DNA from: Bacteroidetes bacterium 4572_114
GTDB lineage: Bacteria > Bacteroidota > Bacteroidia > Bacteroidales > 4484-276
Reading direction: 5' to 3'
Length of the DNA stretch: 11,807 nucleotides
Assembly: GCA_002254335.1 (NCBI GenBank)
Contig: NIVA01000117.1
Coordinates: 1 to 11,807 of the forward strand
Numbering within the stretch: the first letter of the stretch is position 1; every line of letters begins with the position of its first letter. Both the position numbers and the translations under genes were made by a program. This document shows positions 5,335 through 11,807 of the stretch, piece after piece. The notes under the pieces were generated by a model, which was given only the letters and a program-made list of their open reading frames with translations, did not search any database and was not told the DNA's origin.

Positions 5335-8300
5335 TCACCCAATAAATTTTGAAATCTCCTTATAAAGTTCCCTTCTATTTAAGGGCTTTGAAATATAACC
5401 ATCGCAACCGGCTTTCAGGCAGGTTTCACGGTCGCCCGAAAGGGCATAGGCCGTTTGTGCGACAATGGGGATTTCGGGGTTAAATTTTTTGATGAGGGCC
5501 GTGGCTTCGTAACCGTCCATCAAGGGCATCCGTACATCCATCAGGATAAGGTCAACCTCTTTTCCCCCACGGATAAGGTCGATGGCTTCTTTGCCATTGT
5601 ATGCCCTGGTCAATTGAACTTTAGTCTTCCTTAACATAATTTCCAACAAATGAAAGTTGGAATCTTCATCTTCGGCAACCAGTATTTTTTTATTCGCCCA
5701 GTCGGCTTTTTCGGTTGCTGGTTCCGCTATTTGTGGCTCAAACCTGTCTTGCACGATTTCGACAAACGGGATTGTAAAATGAAAAGATGAGCCTTGTCCG
5801 GAGGTTGATTCCAGCGTGATGTCGCCACCAAGCAGGTTGGCAATGTTTTTTGAAATGGCCAGGCCAAGCCCGGTCCCCCCGGTTTCGCGGGTGCTGCTAT
5901 TGTCAACCTGCCTGAAACGGTCAAAAATATTTTCACTGTTATCGGCATCAATACCAATGCCTGTGTCTTTTACATAAAAGTCAATGTAATATCCCTGTCC
6001 TTTTTCCAGTATCCTGTAACCCAATTCAACAGAGCCTTCATTGGTATATTTCAAAGCATTGTTCATGAGGTTGGAAATAACCTGGTTGATCCTTAGGGGG
6101 TCGGAGGAGAATATGAAGTTTTGATCTTCCTTATGCTGCCTGGCAATTATCTCGATATGTTCCTTACCGTATCTCGAACGAAGTTCCCTAAAACTATAGT
6201 AATTATCAAAAAGTATTTTATTGGCCGAGCACCTGTCGGTTTTTATGTCTAACTGCCCGGCTTCAATTTTGGCAATATCAATAATATCATCGATAATACC
6301 TAAGAGTTTGCGGCCATTGTCGATAATAAGCGTACTGAATTTTTCCCGTTCTTCTTTCAAATATTTCACTTCGCCCAGCATCTCGGTGAACCCAATAATG
6401 GCGTTCATCGGTGTCCTTATTTCATGCGACATATTTGTAAGAAAGGCCGTTTTTAACCTGTCCGACCCTTCAGCTTTTTCTTTGGCTTCTAACAAATCCT
6501 GCTCCATCTTCTTTCTCGTGGTAATATCTTCCTTTACAGCAATATAATGCGTAATTTCACCTATATCATTTTTAACAGGTGATATGGATACATGTTCCCA
6601 AAAAAACTCCCCGTTCTTTTTTCGGTTCAAAAACTCACCCTGAAATTCCTTTCCCAAATCAAGGGTCTTCCTGAGGTTTTCATAAGTCTTCCCTGGGGTT
6701 TTCCCCGACTTGATCAATTCGGGTGTGCTTCCAATAGCTTCCTCTCTCGTGTAACCGGTAACATCAATAAATTTCTGGTTAACATAAATGACCTTTTCAT
6801 CCATATCGGAAATTACCACCGACACAGGGCTTTGTTGAATGGACTGGTACAGCCTTTTGATCTCTTCATCAGCCTGTTTTTTAAAAATGGTTGCTGCCAC
6901 CTGTGTCGAAACAAACCCTAACAGTTCCTTCTCCTGGGGGCCAATTGCATTTTCATCCTCATAGTCCTGCAGCACAATGATCCCGATAACTTTATCCTCA
7001 ACCTGCAAAGGCACGCCCAACCAACATTTAGCCGGCGACCCCACCCTCTCAATTTCCCCTGTGCCCTCAAGCCTGTCAATATCGGCACGGGTCAGGAGCA
7101 TCGGCTTATTCCGTTTTATAACAAGGGAGCTAATGGTTTTCCCCGCAGGGAGTTCTTTAAAGAAATCTTTTTCATCTTTCATATAAGGCAATGAAAAAGT
7201 ATCAGATTTTTCATCGTAGAGCGCAATCAGAAAATTACGGGTGTTGATGGTTTTGCCCAATTCCATTTTTATCAATTCAATCAACTCAGCTAAATCCTTT
7301 GTTTTGTTATGCGCTTCGCCGATATTCCGCATAATCTCAAGCCGGATTTTCGATAATTTTATTTCGGTGATATCTATGATTAGGCCCTCCAAAAGGTTCC
7401 CTGTCCCCCCTTTGACCTGTACTTGCCTGCCCTGTTCCCAAACCCATTTAATTTTGTTGGTTTTGGTGCGTATGCGATATTCCATTTGAAACGGGCTGTT
7501 ATTTTCAACTGCTTCCTGAATTTTCATGATAACAGGCTCTGTGTCTTCAGGTAGGATTATATCACTATATGAGATGTTTTTATTATCAAGGAAATCTTTG
7601 TAGGGATATCCGGTCAGTTTCAGGGCATTTTTACTGATAAATTTCATGGCCCGGTGGATGTCGTCTGTACACTGGTAAACGATGCCCGGGAAATTATCGA
7701 TCATCGTGGCAGCCTTTCGCTCGGTTTCCCTTAGGTCGCCCAATGCTTTTTTCGTTTCCGAAACATCAACTTGTGTTCCCCATGCCTCTATCAACATTCC
7801 GTTGTTGATGGTTGCAATAAACGAGTTTGAAAAATACTTCTCTTCACCATGAGGGGTAATTTCATGTGATATCCCATCAATTATCTTAAACCCGTTTTTA
7901 ATAAATGTCCTAAGGTATCCGATATTCTCTGCGGTTTCAGGTAACACTCCCCGGAGTTTCAGCCCAATCAATGCACCGGACGGCATGCCCAGCATGTTGG
8001 CATAGGCAGTATTGCAGGCAACGCAGGTTGAATTAAAACATGCTTCAATCAATTCTCCTTCGGGCAAGTGTGTGGGCACAGGCACATCGGGCTTAAAGCA
8101 CCAAACCCCCACCGAAGTAGATTCCATGAACCCTGTTAAACCGTCTTGCCCCCCAATTTCATTACCCTCTGGCACTTTGGTCTTTTTGTTGCCCAAAAAA
8201 GATAATAGGATTTCAGAAAGCCTTGTTTCCTTCATTTTTGACGAGAGCAACACGTCAACATGCAAGTTGGCAAAAACCGATAGATCAACAGCATCATCAA

Positions 8301-8556
8301 AAATTACAATAGTTGAAACAGCAGTAGGTTTAGCCTGATTTAGGATTGTGGTGATAAGGGCCTTTTCGGTTTCACTTATCCCCGAAAGGAAAAAAATTAT
8401 GGTATCAGGAGGAGGTGTTTTAGAAATGGCATCTTGTACCTCCCTTAGGTCTTGGGCAAAAACAAAAGCATGGCCCGGCAAAGGTTGCCCAAACATCAAC
8501 CTTATTCTTTTCTCAGATTTACTATTTTGACAATATATCGGGGTACGGTCCTTCAT
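5335..8556 (-). CDS. hybrid sensor histidine kinase/response regulator with PAS-PAS-GAF-PAS input
   Basis: 1073 residues, no membrane segment, so probably cytoplasmic. In order: a degenerate receiver-like region (about 15-125, with the phospho-Asp position apparently lost in DTIIFFLSG); a PAS of the type ending EAWGTQVDVSETK (about 145-270); a PAS/PAC (about 285-400); a GAF (about 405-560) with CWLGVPLQVEDKVIG; another PAS (about 565-685) with YVNQKFIDVTGYTREE; HisKA with phospho-acceptor His711 (MSHEIRTPMNAIIGF); HATPase with N box NLMNNALKYT, G1 DTGIGI (864-869) and G2 GGTGLGL (893-899); and a receiver (956-1073) with acidic EDED (962-965), phospho-Asp1007 and Lys1057. No DNA-binding output domain is present, so phosphate presumably passes to a separate partner. 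The ligand is unknown. An internal ATG at codon 21 is an alternative start. Confidence 0.93.
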   Translation of the reverse strand: MKDRTPIYCQNSKSEKRIRLMFGQPLPGHAFVFAQDLREVQDAISKTPPPDTIIFFLSGISETEKALITTILNQAKPTAVSTIVIFDDAVDLSVFANLHVDVLLSSKMKETRLSEILLSFLGNKKTKVPEGNEIGGQDGLTGFMESTSVGVWCFKPDVPVPTHLPEGELIEACFNSTCVACNTAYANMLGMPSGALIGLKLRGVLPETAENIGYLRTFIKNGFKIIDGISHEITPHGEEKYFSNSFIATINNGMLIEAWGTQVDVSETKKALGDLRETERKAATMIDNFPGIVYQCTDDIHRAMKFISKNALKLTGYPYKDFLDNKNISYSDIILPEDTEPVIMKIQEAVENNSPFQMEYRIRTKTNKIKWVWEQGRQVQVKGGTGNLLEGLIIDITEIKLSKIRLEIMRNIGEAHNKTKDLAELIELIKMELGKTINTRNFLIALYDEKSDTFSLPYMKDEKDFFKELPAGKTISSLVIKRNKPMLLTRADIDRLEGTGEIERVGSPAKCWLGVPLQVEDKVIGIIVLQDYEDENAIGPQEKELLGFVSTQVAATIFKKQADEEIKRLYQSIQQSPVSVVISDMDEKVIYVNQKFIDVTGYTREEAIGSTPELIKSGKTPGKTYENLRKTLDLGKEFQGEFLNRKKNGEFFWEHVSISPVKNDIGEITHYIAVKEDITTRKKMEQDLLEAKEKAEGSDRLKTAFLTNMSHEIRTPMNAIIGFTEMLGEVKYLKEEREKFSTLIIDNGRKLLGIIDDIIDIAKIEAGQLDIKTDRCSANKILFDNYYSFRELRSRYGKEHIEIIARQHKEDQNFIFSSDPLRINQVISNLMNNALKYTNEGSVELGYRILEKGQGYYIDFYVKDTGIGIDADNSENIFDRFRQVDNSSTRETGGTGLGLAISKNIANLLGGDITLESTSGQGSSFHFTIPFVEIVQDRFEPQIAEPATEKADWANKKILVAEDEDSNFHLLEIMLRKTKVQLTRAYNGKEAIDLIRGGKEVDLILMDVRMPLMDGYEATALIKKFNPEIPIVAQTAYALSGDRETCLKAGCDGYISKPLNRRELYKEISKFIG

Positions 8557-8592
8557 TTTTGCTGAAAATATTTTTTAATATAAAACCTGACC

Positions 8593-8600
8593 CAAAAGTA
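8593..8600 (-). promoter_or_regulatory. -7 promoter box for the hybrid histidine kinase
   Basis: Minus strand TACTTTTG fits TAnnTTTG. The start would lie near 8587, leaving about a 30-nt leader to the ATG at 8556. Two TTG triplets lie upstream at spacings of about 16 and 21 bp, either of which could be the -33 element. Confidence 0.5.
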
Positions 8601-8656
8601 GTTAAAAAAAACCTAACAAAACAAGGTAAAATAAATGTAACCTTTGATACAAATTT

Positions 8657-8664
8657 TACTTTTG
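8657..8664 (+). promoter_or_regulatory. -7 promoter box directly before the ProX-like gene
   Basis: TACTTTTG matches TAnnTTTG and ends only 4 nt before the ATG at 8669. If it is used, transcription would begin at or next to the start codon, giving a leaderless or nearly leaderless mRNA. No good -33 element is seen at standard spacing, so the box could also be chance. Confidence 0.35.
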
Positions 8665-8668
8665 TGCT

Positions 8669-9166
8669 ATGGAAAAAAGAATTGAGGAAGTTTTATCGGT
8701 ATTGTCGGGCCTGGACATTTCGTATGAATTGCACTACCACCCGCCTTTGCCAACCATTGAAACAGCGATGAAATATTGGTCATCCATCGATGCCACCCAC
8801 TGTAAAAATATTTTTTTCAGGAACCATAAAGGCAACAGGCATTACCTGGTAATTATCGGATACCAACAAAACCTTGCCATACATGACCTTGAAAAAAGGC
8901 TGAAACAAGGAAAGCTTAGTTTTGCCTCACCCAAACGATTGCAAAAATATTTGGGGCTTCTGCCAGGATCGGTCTCACCATTTGGCTTGATAAACGATAC
9001 CGAAAACCATGTGCACCTGTTTTTGGATGAGAATTTTAAACATGCCGACAAAATCAGCTTCCACCCCAACATAAACACAGCATCCTGCGTGGTGGCATTC
9101 AACGATTTTATCAGGTTCCTCGATTCCACCGGCAATTCGTATGAGTTTATTAAGCTGTATGATTAG
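8669..9166 (+). CDS. prolyl-tRNA-associated (YbaK/ProX-type) aminoacyl-tRNA deacylase
   Basis: 165 residues, full length for the free-standing YbaK/ProX editing family, which hydrolyses mischarged tRNA (typically Ala- or Cys-tRNA-Pro) in the cytoplasm. Family marks are HYHPPLPTIETA (22-33), HCKNIFFRN with HYLVII after it (44-63), KLSFASPKRLQKYLG (82-96), the PGSVSPFGLIND block (99-110) and HPNINTAS (132-139). The ATG at 8669 is chosen because MEKRIEEVLSVL matches the usual family start and no in-frame ATG precedes it in the plausible range. It diverges from the histidine kinase gene across 112 bp. Its likely substrate is Ala-tRNA-Pro, by resemblance to ProX more than YbaK; this is family inference. 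Confidence 0.88.
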   Translation: MEKRIEEVLSVLSGLDISYELHYHPPLPTIETAMKYWSSIDATHCKNIFFRNHKGNRHYLVIIGYQQNLAIHDLEKRLKQGKLSFASPKRLQKYLGLLPGSVSPFGLINDTENHVHLFLDENFKHADKISFHPNINTASCVVAFNDFIRFLDSTGNSYEFIKLYD

Positions 9167-9337
9167 GGCCTTAAAAAGCCATTAATACCAACATGTCATA
9201 AATATTTATTTGTCATCCCCGTACAGTTGTTCCACCTTACGGGACAGGCGAATTGATCGAAGTGGATGAATTTATACATGACAAAGGCACATAATAATTT
9301 GATGGGTTTAGTCAAAAAAGTAAATATTTGGGTGAAT
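9167..9337. other. gene-free spacer after the ProX-like gene
   Basis: No reading frame, RNA gene or convincing terminator is visible. A weak inverted pair, cccgta ... tacggg, lies near 9216-9243. The rest is AT-rich and leads into the paired CTGTC element at 9338. Confidence 0.4.
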
Positions 9338-9421
9338 AGCTGTCAGACAGTTTAGATTAAAAGTCAGACATATAATATTTTAGATTTTGTTTGTAATATA
9401 GAAAATAACTGTCTGACAGCT
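9338..9421. repeat. paired CTGTC(T/A)GACAG element, copy 2 (long form)
   Basis: Arms agctgtcagacagtt (9338-9352) and aactgtctgacagct (9407-9421) are perfect 15-bp inverted repeats, with a 54-bp spacer between them that includes a third partial core gtcagaca (9363-9370). The flanking bases match copy 1 at 5285-5327. It ends 63 bp before the start codon of the EFR1-like gene and could therefore overlap its control region. Confidence 0.75.
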
Positions 9422-9484
9422 TTTCAGACCGGATTCATTCAAATTACCTTAATAATTATGATATAACTTTCTTAAACAATTTCA

Positions 9485-10546
9485 ATGATGTCAGCATATC
9501 AAAACCTGGTTATTTTTTATTTTTCGGGGACGGGCAATGCCAAGAGGGCCGCAGAATGGATTGCCGAAATTGCCGAACGGATGAACGTAAACACCCAATT
9601 GATTAACATCGACCGGTTTAGGAAAATTGAAATCCCAAAACTTGAGGGACGGACTTTAATAGGGTTTTGCTCGCCCACACATGGCTTCAACCTGCCCCCC
9701 ATTATGTTGAAGTTCCTGTGGAAGTTCCCCCAGGGAAAACAAACTGATGTTTTTATCCTGAACACCAGGGCCGGGATGAAACTATCAAAACTATTTTTGC
9801 CCGGGTTAAGTGGCGTGGCCCAAATATATGCCGCCCTTATGCTGATTGTTAAAGGTTACAGTGTCCGTGGCATGCAACCGATAGACCTGCCCTCAAACTG
9901 GATTTCGTTGCACCCGGGCCTGAAGCAGAAAGTTGTTGCCTCGATGTTTGAAAGATATGAAAAGATTACCAAAAAATTTGCTGAAAGGATACTTGGCGGG
10001 GGCAGCAAATATAAAGCATTGAGCTCTCTGCCGGTCGATCTGGCATTGGCCCCCATCGCCTTAGGTTATTATATGATCGGCCGGTTTGCCATCGCCAAAA
10101 CTTTTTATGCCGGCAACGCCTGTACAAAATGTGGCCTATGCGAAAAACAATGTCCGGTGGGCGCGATTAAAATGATACAGGGCCGCCCCTACTGGACATT
10201 CAGTTGCGAAAGCTGCATGCGCTGTATGAACAATTGCCCGGTACGCGCCATACAGGTTTCACAAACTTTCAGCATTGTGGTTTGGTACCTGCTTATCAGC
10301 CTGTTTATGCCGTGGGCGCTTCGGAAATTTTATGGTTTCAATTTTATTAACTTCAACACCAACACCTGGTTGGCCAACTTTAGTGAAGATATAATCTTAT
10401 GGTTGATGAGTTTGGTTGTTATTTGGATGATTTATAAAGTGACACACTACTGTTTGAAATTCCCAATTTTCAATAACCTCATCACTTATACCTCATTTAC
10501 CAAATACAAGTTTTGGCGGAGGTATAGGGGGCTGAAGGCAAGGTAA
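9485..10546 (+). CDS. EFR1-like flavodoxin-fold/double [4Fe-4S] ferredoxin with C-terminal membrane segments
   Basis: 353 residues. The N-terminal flavodoxin-like domain has the phosphate-loop motif FSGTGNAKR (13-21) and SPTHGFNLPP (63-72). A middle region carries KGYSVRGMQPIDLPSNW. Two [4Fe-4S] sites follow: Cys213, 216, 219, 223 (CTKCGLCEKQCP) and Cys241, 244, 247, 251 (CESCMRCMNNCP). This is the EFR1 family architecture, presumed to move electrons for an unknown redox partner. It is unusual in continuing for about 90 residues past the clusters with two hydrophobic stretches (about 260-278 and 302-319) and a basic tail (YKFWRRYRGLKAR), which suggests membrane anchoring. The start is ATG ATG at 9485; the second is equally possible. 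A weak box TAACTTTC sits at 9464-9471. There is no co-transcribed neighbour to name its partner. Confidence 0.85.
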   Translation: MMSAYQNLVIFYFSGTGNAKRAAEWIAEIAERMNVNTQLINIDRFRKIEIPKLEGRTLIGFCSPTHGFNLPPIMLKFLWKFPQGKQTDVFILNTRAGMKLSKLFLPGLSGVAQIYAALMLIVKGYSVRGMQPIDLPSNWISLHPGLKQKVVASMFERYEKITKKFAERILGGGSKYKALSSLPVDLALAPIALGYYMIGRFAIAKTFYAGNACTKCGLCEKQCPVGAIKMIQGRPYWTFSCESCMRCMNNCPVRAIQVSQTFSIVVWYLLISLFMPWALRKFYGFNFINFNTNTWLANFSEDIILWLMSLVVIWMIYKVTHYCLKFPIFNNLITYTSFTKYKFWRRYRGLKAR

Positions 10547-10596
10547 TGGTAAATGTTAAAAGTTAAAAGGGGAAAGGAAAGAGTAGGGTCAATATT

Positions 10597-11469
10597 TTAA
10601 AATAAAGATTTAACGTGTTCCCCGAACTTTTCCGTTGACAGGTTGTCCCATTTTTTTCGTAGGCATTTAATAAAAACATCTTTGTCGATTTGCTTTTTGC
10701 CATCAAGATAAGCCTGCTGAATTAGTTCTATCATTTCATGTACAAAGAGCCTTACCTTTCCGTTGCAATCACGATGAATGGCTTCGATAATATCAGGGGC
10801 AAATAGTGTGGAAATATCATTTGGGTAACCTGAACATTCGATGGCTTTTTCTACAACTTGCAATGCGTAATCCGCGTTAAAATCATTTAGCTTTTCATAA
10901 TCGTTGATTAACCCAAGCAAAGAACTATCGCCCTTTCCCTGTCGGGCATCCTGTAATTTACCGTAAAGTTCTTCCTGGAGCGAAAATGTGAACAGCAATT
11001 TTTCAGTATTCATAATTTCGCGGGTAAGCTCCAAAACCTGCAGCAATTGTTTGTCCCATTGTGGCGAACTCAGGTCTTTACGGCCAATTTTATCAAATTC
11101 ATCAATCAACATAGTGAAGCTATCCCTTAAGCTTTTGTTTTGAAGTATAAGCACAAGTATGTTGCGAAGGGTTGACCTCAAAAAAACAAGCCGCGTCCGG
11201 TTATAATCATCTATGGGCAGGTTGACCTGAAAATATTTAGCGAATATGCCTTTGCTGATAAGTATCTGTTCGAGCTTGCGGAGGAACGAACTTTTACCCG
11301 ACCCAAAGCCTCCGATAATCCCGCAATTGCGTTTCATCTGTAAGCTAAGGGCAAGCTTCTTCAATGGTTCTGTTTGGTTAACAAACCTTTCAAGGTTTTC
11401 GCCCGAGAGGGGCACCTCAGTAAAAAAGTCCTTTTTAAAACCGAAATGGCTGTTTATTTCATTTTTCAT
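10597..11469 (-). CDS. AAA/ORC-like P-loop ATPase
   Basis: I choose the ATG at 11469 (MKNEINSHFGFKKDFFTE); an ATG at 11499 would add 10 residues overlapping the upstream gene's stop. 290 residues: Walker A GGFGSGKSS (about 53-61), Walker B FTMLIDEFDK (about 118-127), a sensor-1-like strand LLFTFSLQEELY near 158-169, and a helical C-terminal part with NGKVRLFVHEMIELI that resembles the lid and winged-helix region of ORC/AAA_22 ATPases. The Walker A to Walker B distance, about 60 residues, looks short for this group, so some sequence may be missing near residue 113 (base ~11135). It lies 32 bp downstream of another minus-strand gene and is probably co-transcribed with it. The process it serves cannot be told; phage defence or DNA transactions are possible. 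Confidence 0.72.
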   Translation of the reverse strand: MKNEINSHFGFKKDFFTEVPLSGENLERFVNQTEPLKKLALSLQMKRNCGIIGGFGSGKSSFLRKLEQILISKGIFAKYFQVNLPIDDYNRTRLVFLRSTLRNILVLILQNKSLRDSFTMLIDEFDKIGRKDLSSPQWDKQLLQVLELTREIMNTEKLLFTFSLQEELYGKLQDARQGKGDSSLLGLINDYEKLNDFNADYALQVVEKAIECSGYPNDISTLFAPDIIEAIHRDCNGKVRLFVHEMIELIQQAYLDGKKQIDKDVFIKCLRKKWDNLSTEKFGEHVKSLF

Positions 11470-11501
11470 GATGAATTGATTTTTTATTGCAAACAGCAAA
11501 A

Positions 11502-11807
11502 TTAGTTAAAACATTTGAACATATATAGCGCATTAACCCAAATATCATTGCCTTCATCGCGCATTTGTGTAAACGGAAGTATCAGCTCGCGCCACCTGGC
11601 ATAATCTGTTTTGCTCAGTAATTTCATCGCTTCCATCTCCTCTTTTTGATGGTTGGGATTGCTTGCGTCCAAATCGAAGCCAAGCAGAAACCTGAAAGTT
11701 ACAGCATTTAATTGCAACAGTTGGTTTTGTGTTAACCATTGTATAACACGTTTTTTATATGCTTTGAGGTTTGGGTCATCGTAGTTTTCGACAAGGGTTT
11801 CTGTTAG
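11502..11807 (-). CDS. unrecognised protein, 5' end outside the window
   Basis: The minus-strand frame is open from the window edge to a TAA at 11502-11504 and gives 101 residues, from LTETLVENYDDPNLKAYK to MRDEGNDIWVNALYMFKCFN. It is polar and mostly helical, with a central KRVIQWLTQNQLLQLNAVTF and a LLGFDLDASNPNHQKEE segment. I do not recognise the family. The start codon is beyond 11807; an internal TTG at 11717 is unlikely to be the start because the frame stays coding-like upstream of it. The ATPase starts 32 bp downstream on the same strand, so the two probably form one transcription unit and may act together. Confidence 0.6.
   Translation of the reverse strand, partial: LTETLVENYDDPNLKAYKKRVIQWLTQNQLLQLNAVTFRFLLGFDLDASNPNHQKEEMEAMKLLSKTDYARWRELILPFTQMRDEGNDIWVNALYMFKCFN

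Noticed and set aside
6221..6921. Plus-strand frames of 108-109 codons inside the histidine kinase
   Set aside because: They are antisense to the HisKA and PAS domains, with Ser/Ile/Leu-rich compositions typical of shadow frames.
9216..9243. cccgta/tacggg inverted pair as a terminator of the ProX-like gene
   Set aside because: Only six or seven pairs with a long loop and no T-run.
11554..11739. 61-codon minus-strand frame near the right edge
   Set aside because: It overlaps in another frame the longer frame 11502-11807, which is open to the window edge and continues directly to the ATPase gene.
1..11807. CRISPR array or insertion sequence
   Set aside because: No regularly spaced direct repeats, transposase motifs or terminal inverted repeats with target duplications were seen.

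Overview
The window looks like a chromosomal segment from a member of the Bacteroidota. The evidence is a TamL-type outer-membrane lipoprotein (a TamA/BamA relative typical of the phylum), several TAnnTTTG-type -7 promoter boxes instead of sigma70 -10 boxes, lack of clear Shine-Dalgarno sequences, a Bacteroidota-type RecD-like helicase, a DUF4160/DUF2442 pair, and AT-rich intergenic DNA full of palindromes. Genus and order cannot be told from sequence alone.

Layout. 1-197 (-) is the 5' part of a DUF2442 gene, cut by the window edge, preceded by a 5'-truncated DUF4160 remnant (181-342, -). An unrecognised small frame lies at 414-638 (+), followed by a strong hairpin (674-706). 721-2059 (-) holds a RecD-like superfamily 1 helicase broken in two: N-terminal part 1433-2059, C-terminal part 721-1443. 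The junction is frameshifted and seems to have lost about 30-35 codons. 2060-2660 has no gene but carries a perfect 18-bp palindrome, a cluster of three GGTGCAG repeats and a 146-nt region of nested helices that looks like a structured RNA. 2661-4871 (-) is TamL. 5103-5177 (+) is tRNA-Val(TAC), with its own promoter and a bidirectional terminator. 5335-8556 (-) is a 1073-aa hybrid sensor kinase/response regulator. Divergent from it, 8669-9166 (+) is a YbaK/ProX-type aminoacyl-tRNA deacylase. 9485-10546 (+) is an EFR1-like flavodoxin/2x[4Fe-4S] protein with a C-terminal membrane extension. 10597-11469 (-) is an AAA-type ATPase, with an unrecognised gene just upstream (11502-11807, -, cut by the window edge).

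The genes are mostly housekeeping or signalling functions, not one pathway. The only clear co-transcribed sets are DUF4160/DUF2442 and the ATPase plus its upstream partner. The most notable signals are a two-copy paired element built on CTGTC(T/A)GACAG that brackets the kinase-ProX segment (5285-5327 and 9338-9421), the structured 2494-2639 region, and a series of apparent internal losses in otherwise conserved genes (DUF4160, helicase, TamL, possibly the ATPase). The last could be real decay or an assembly artefact. Nothing in the window clearly amounts to a new defence or biosynthetic system. The ATPase two-gene unit at the right edge is the best place to look, and its partner is incomplete here.
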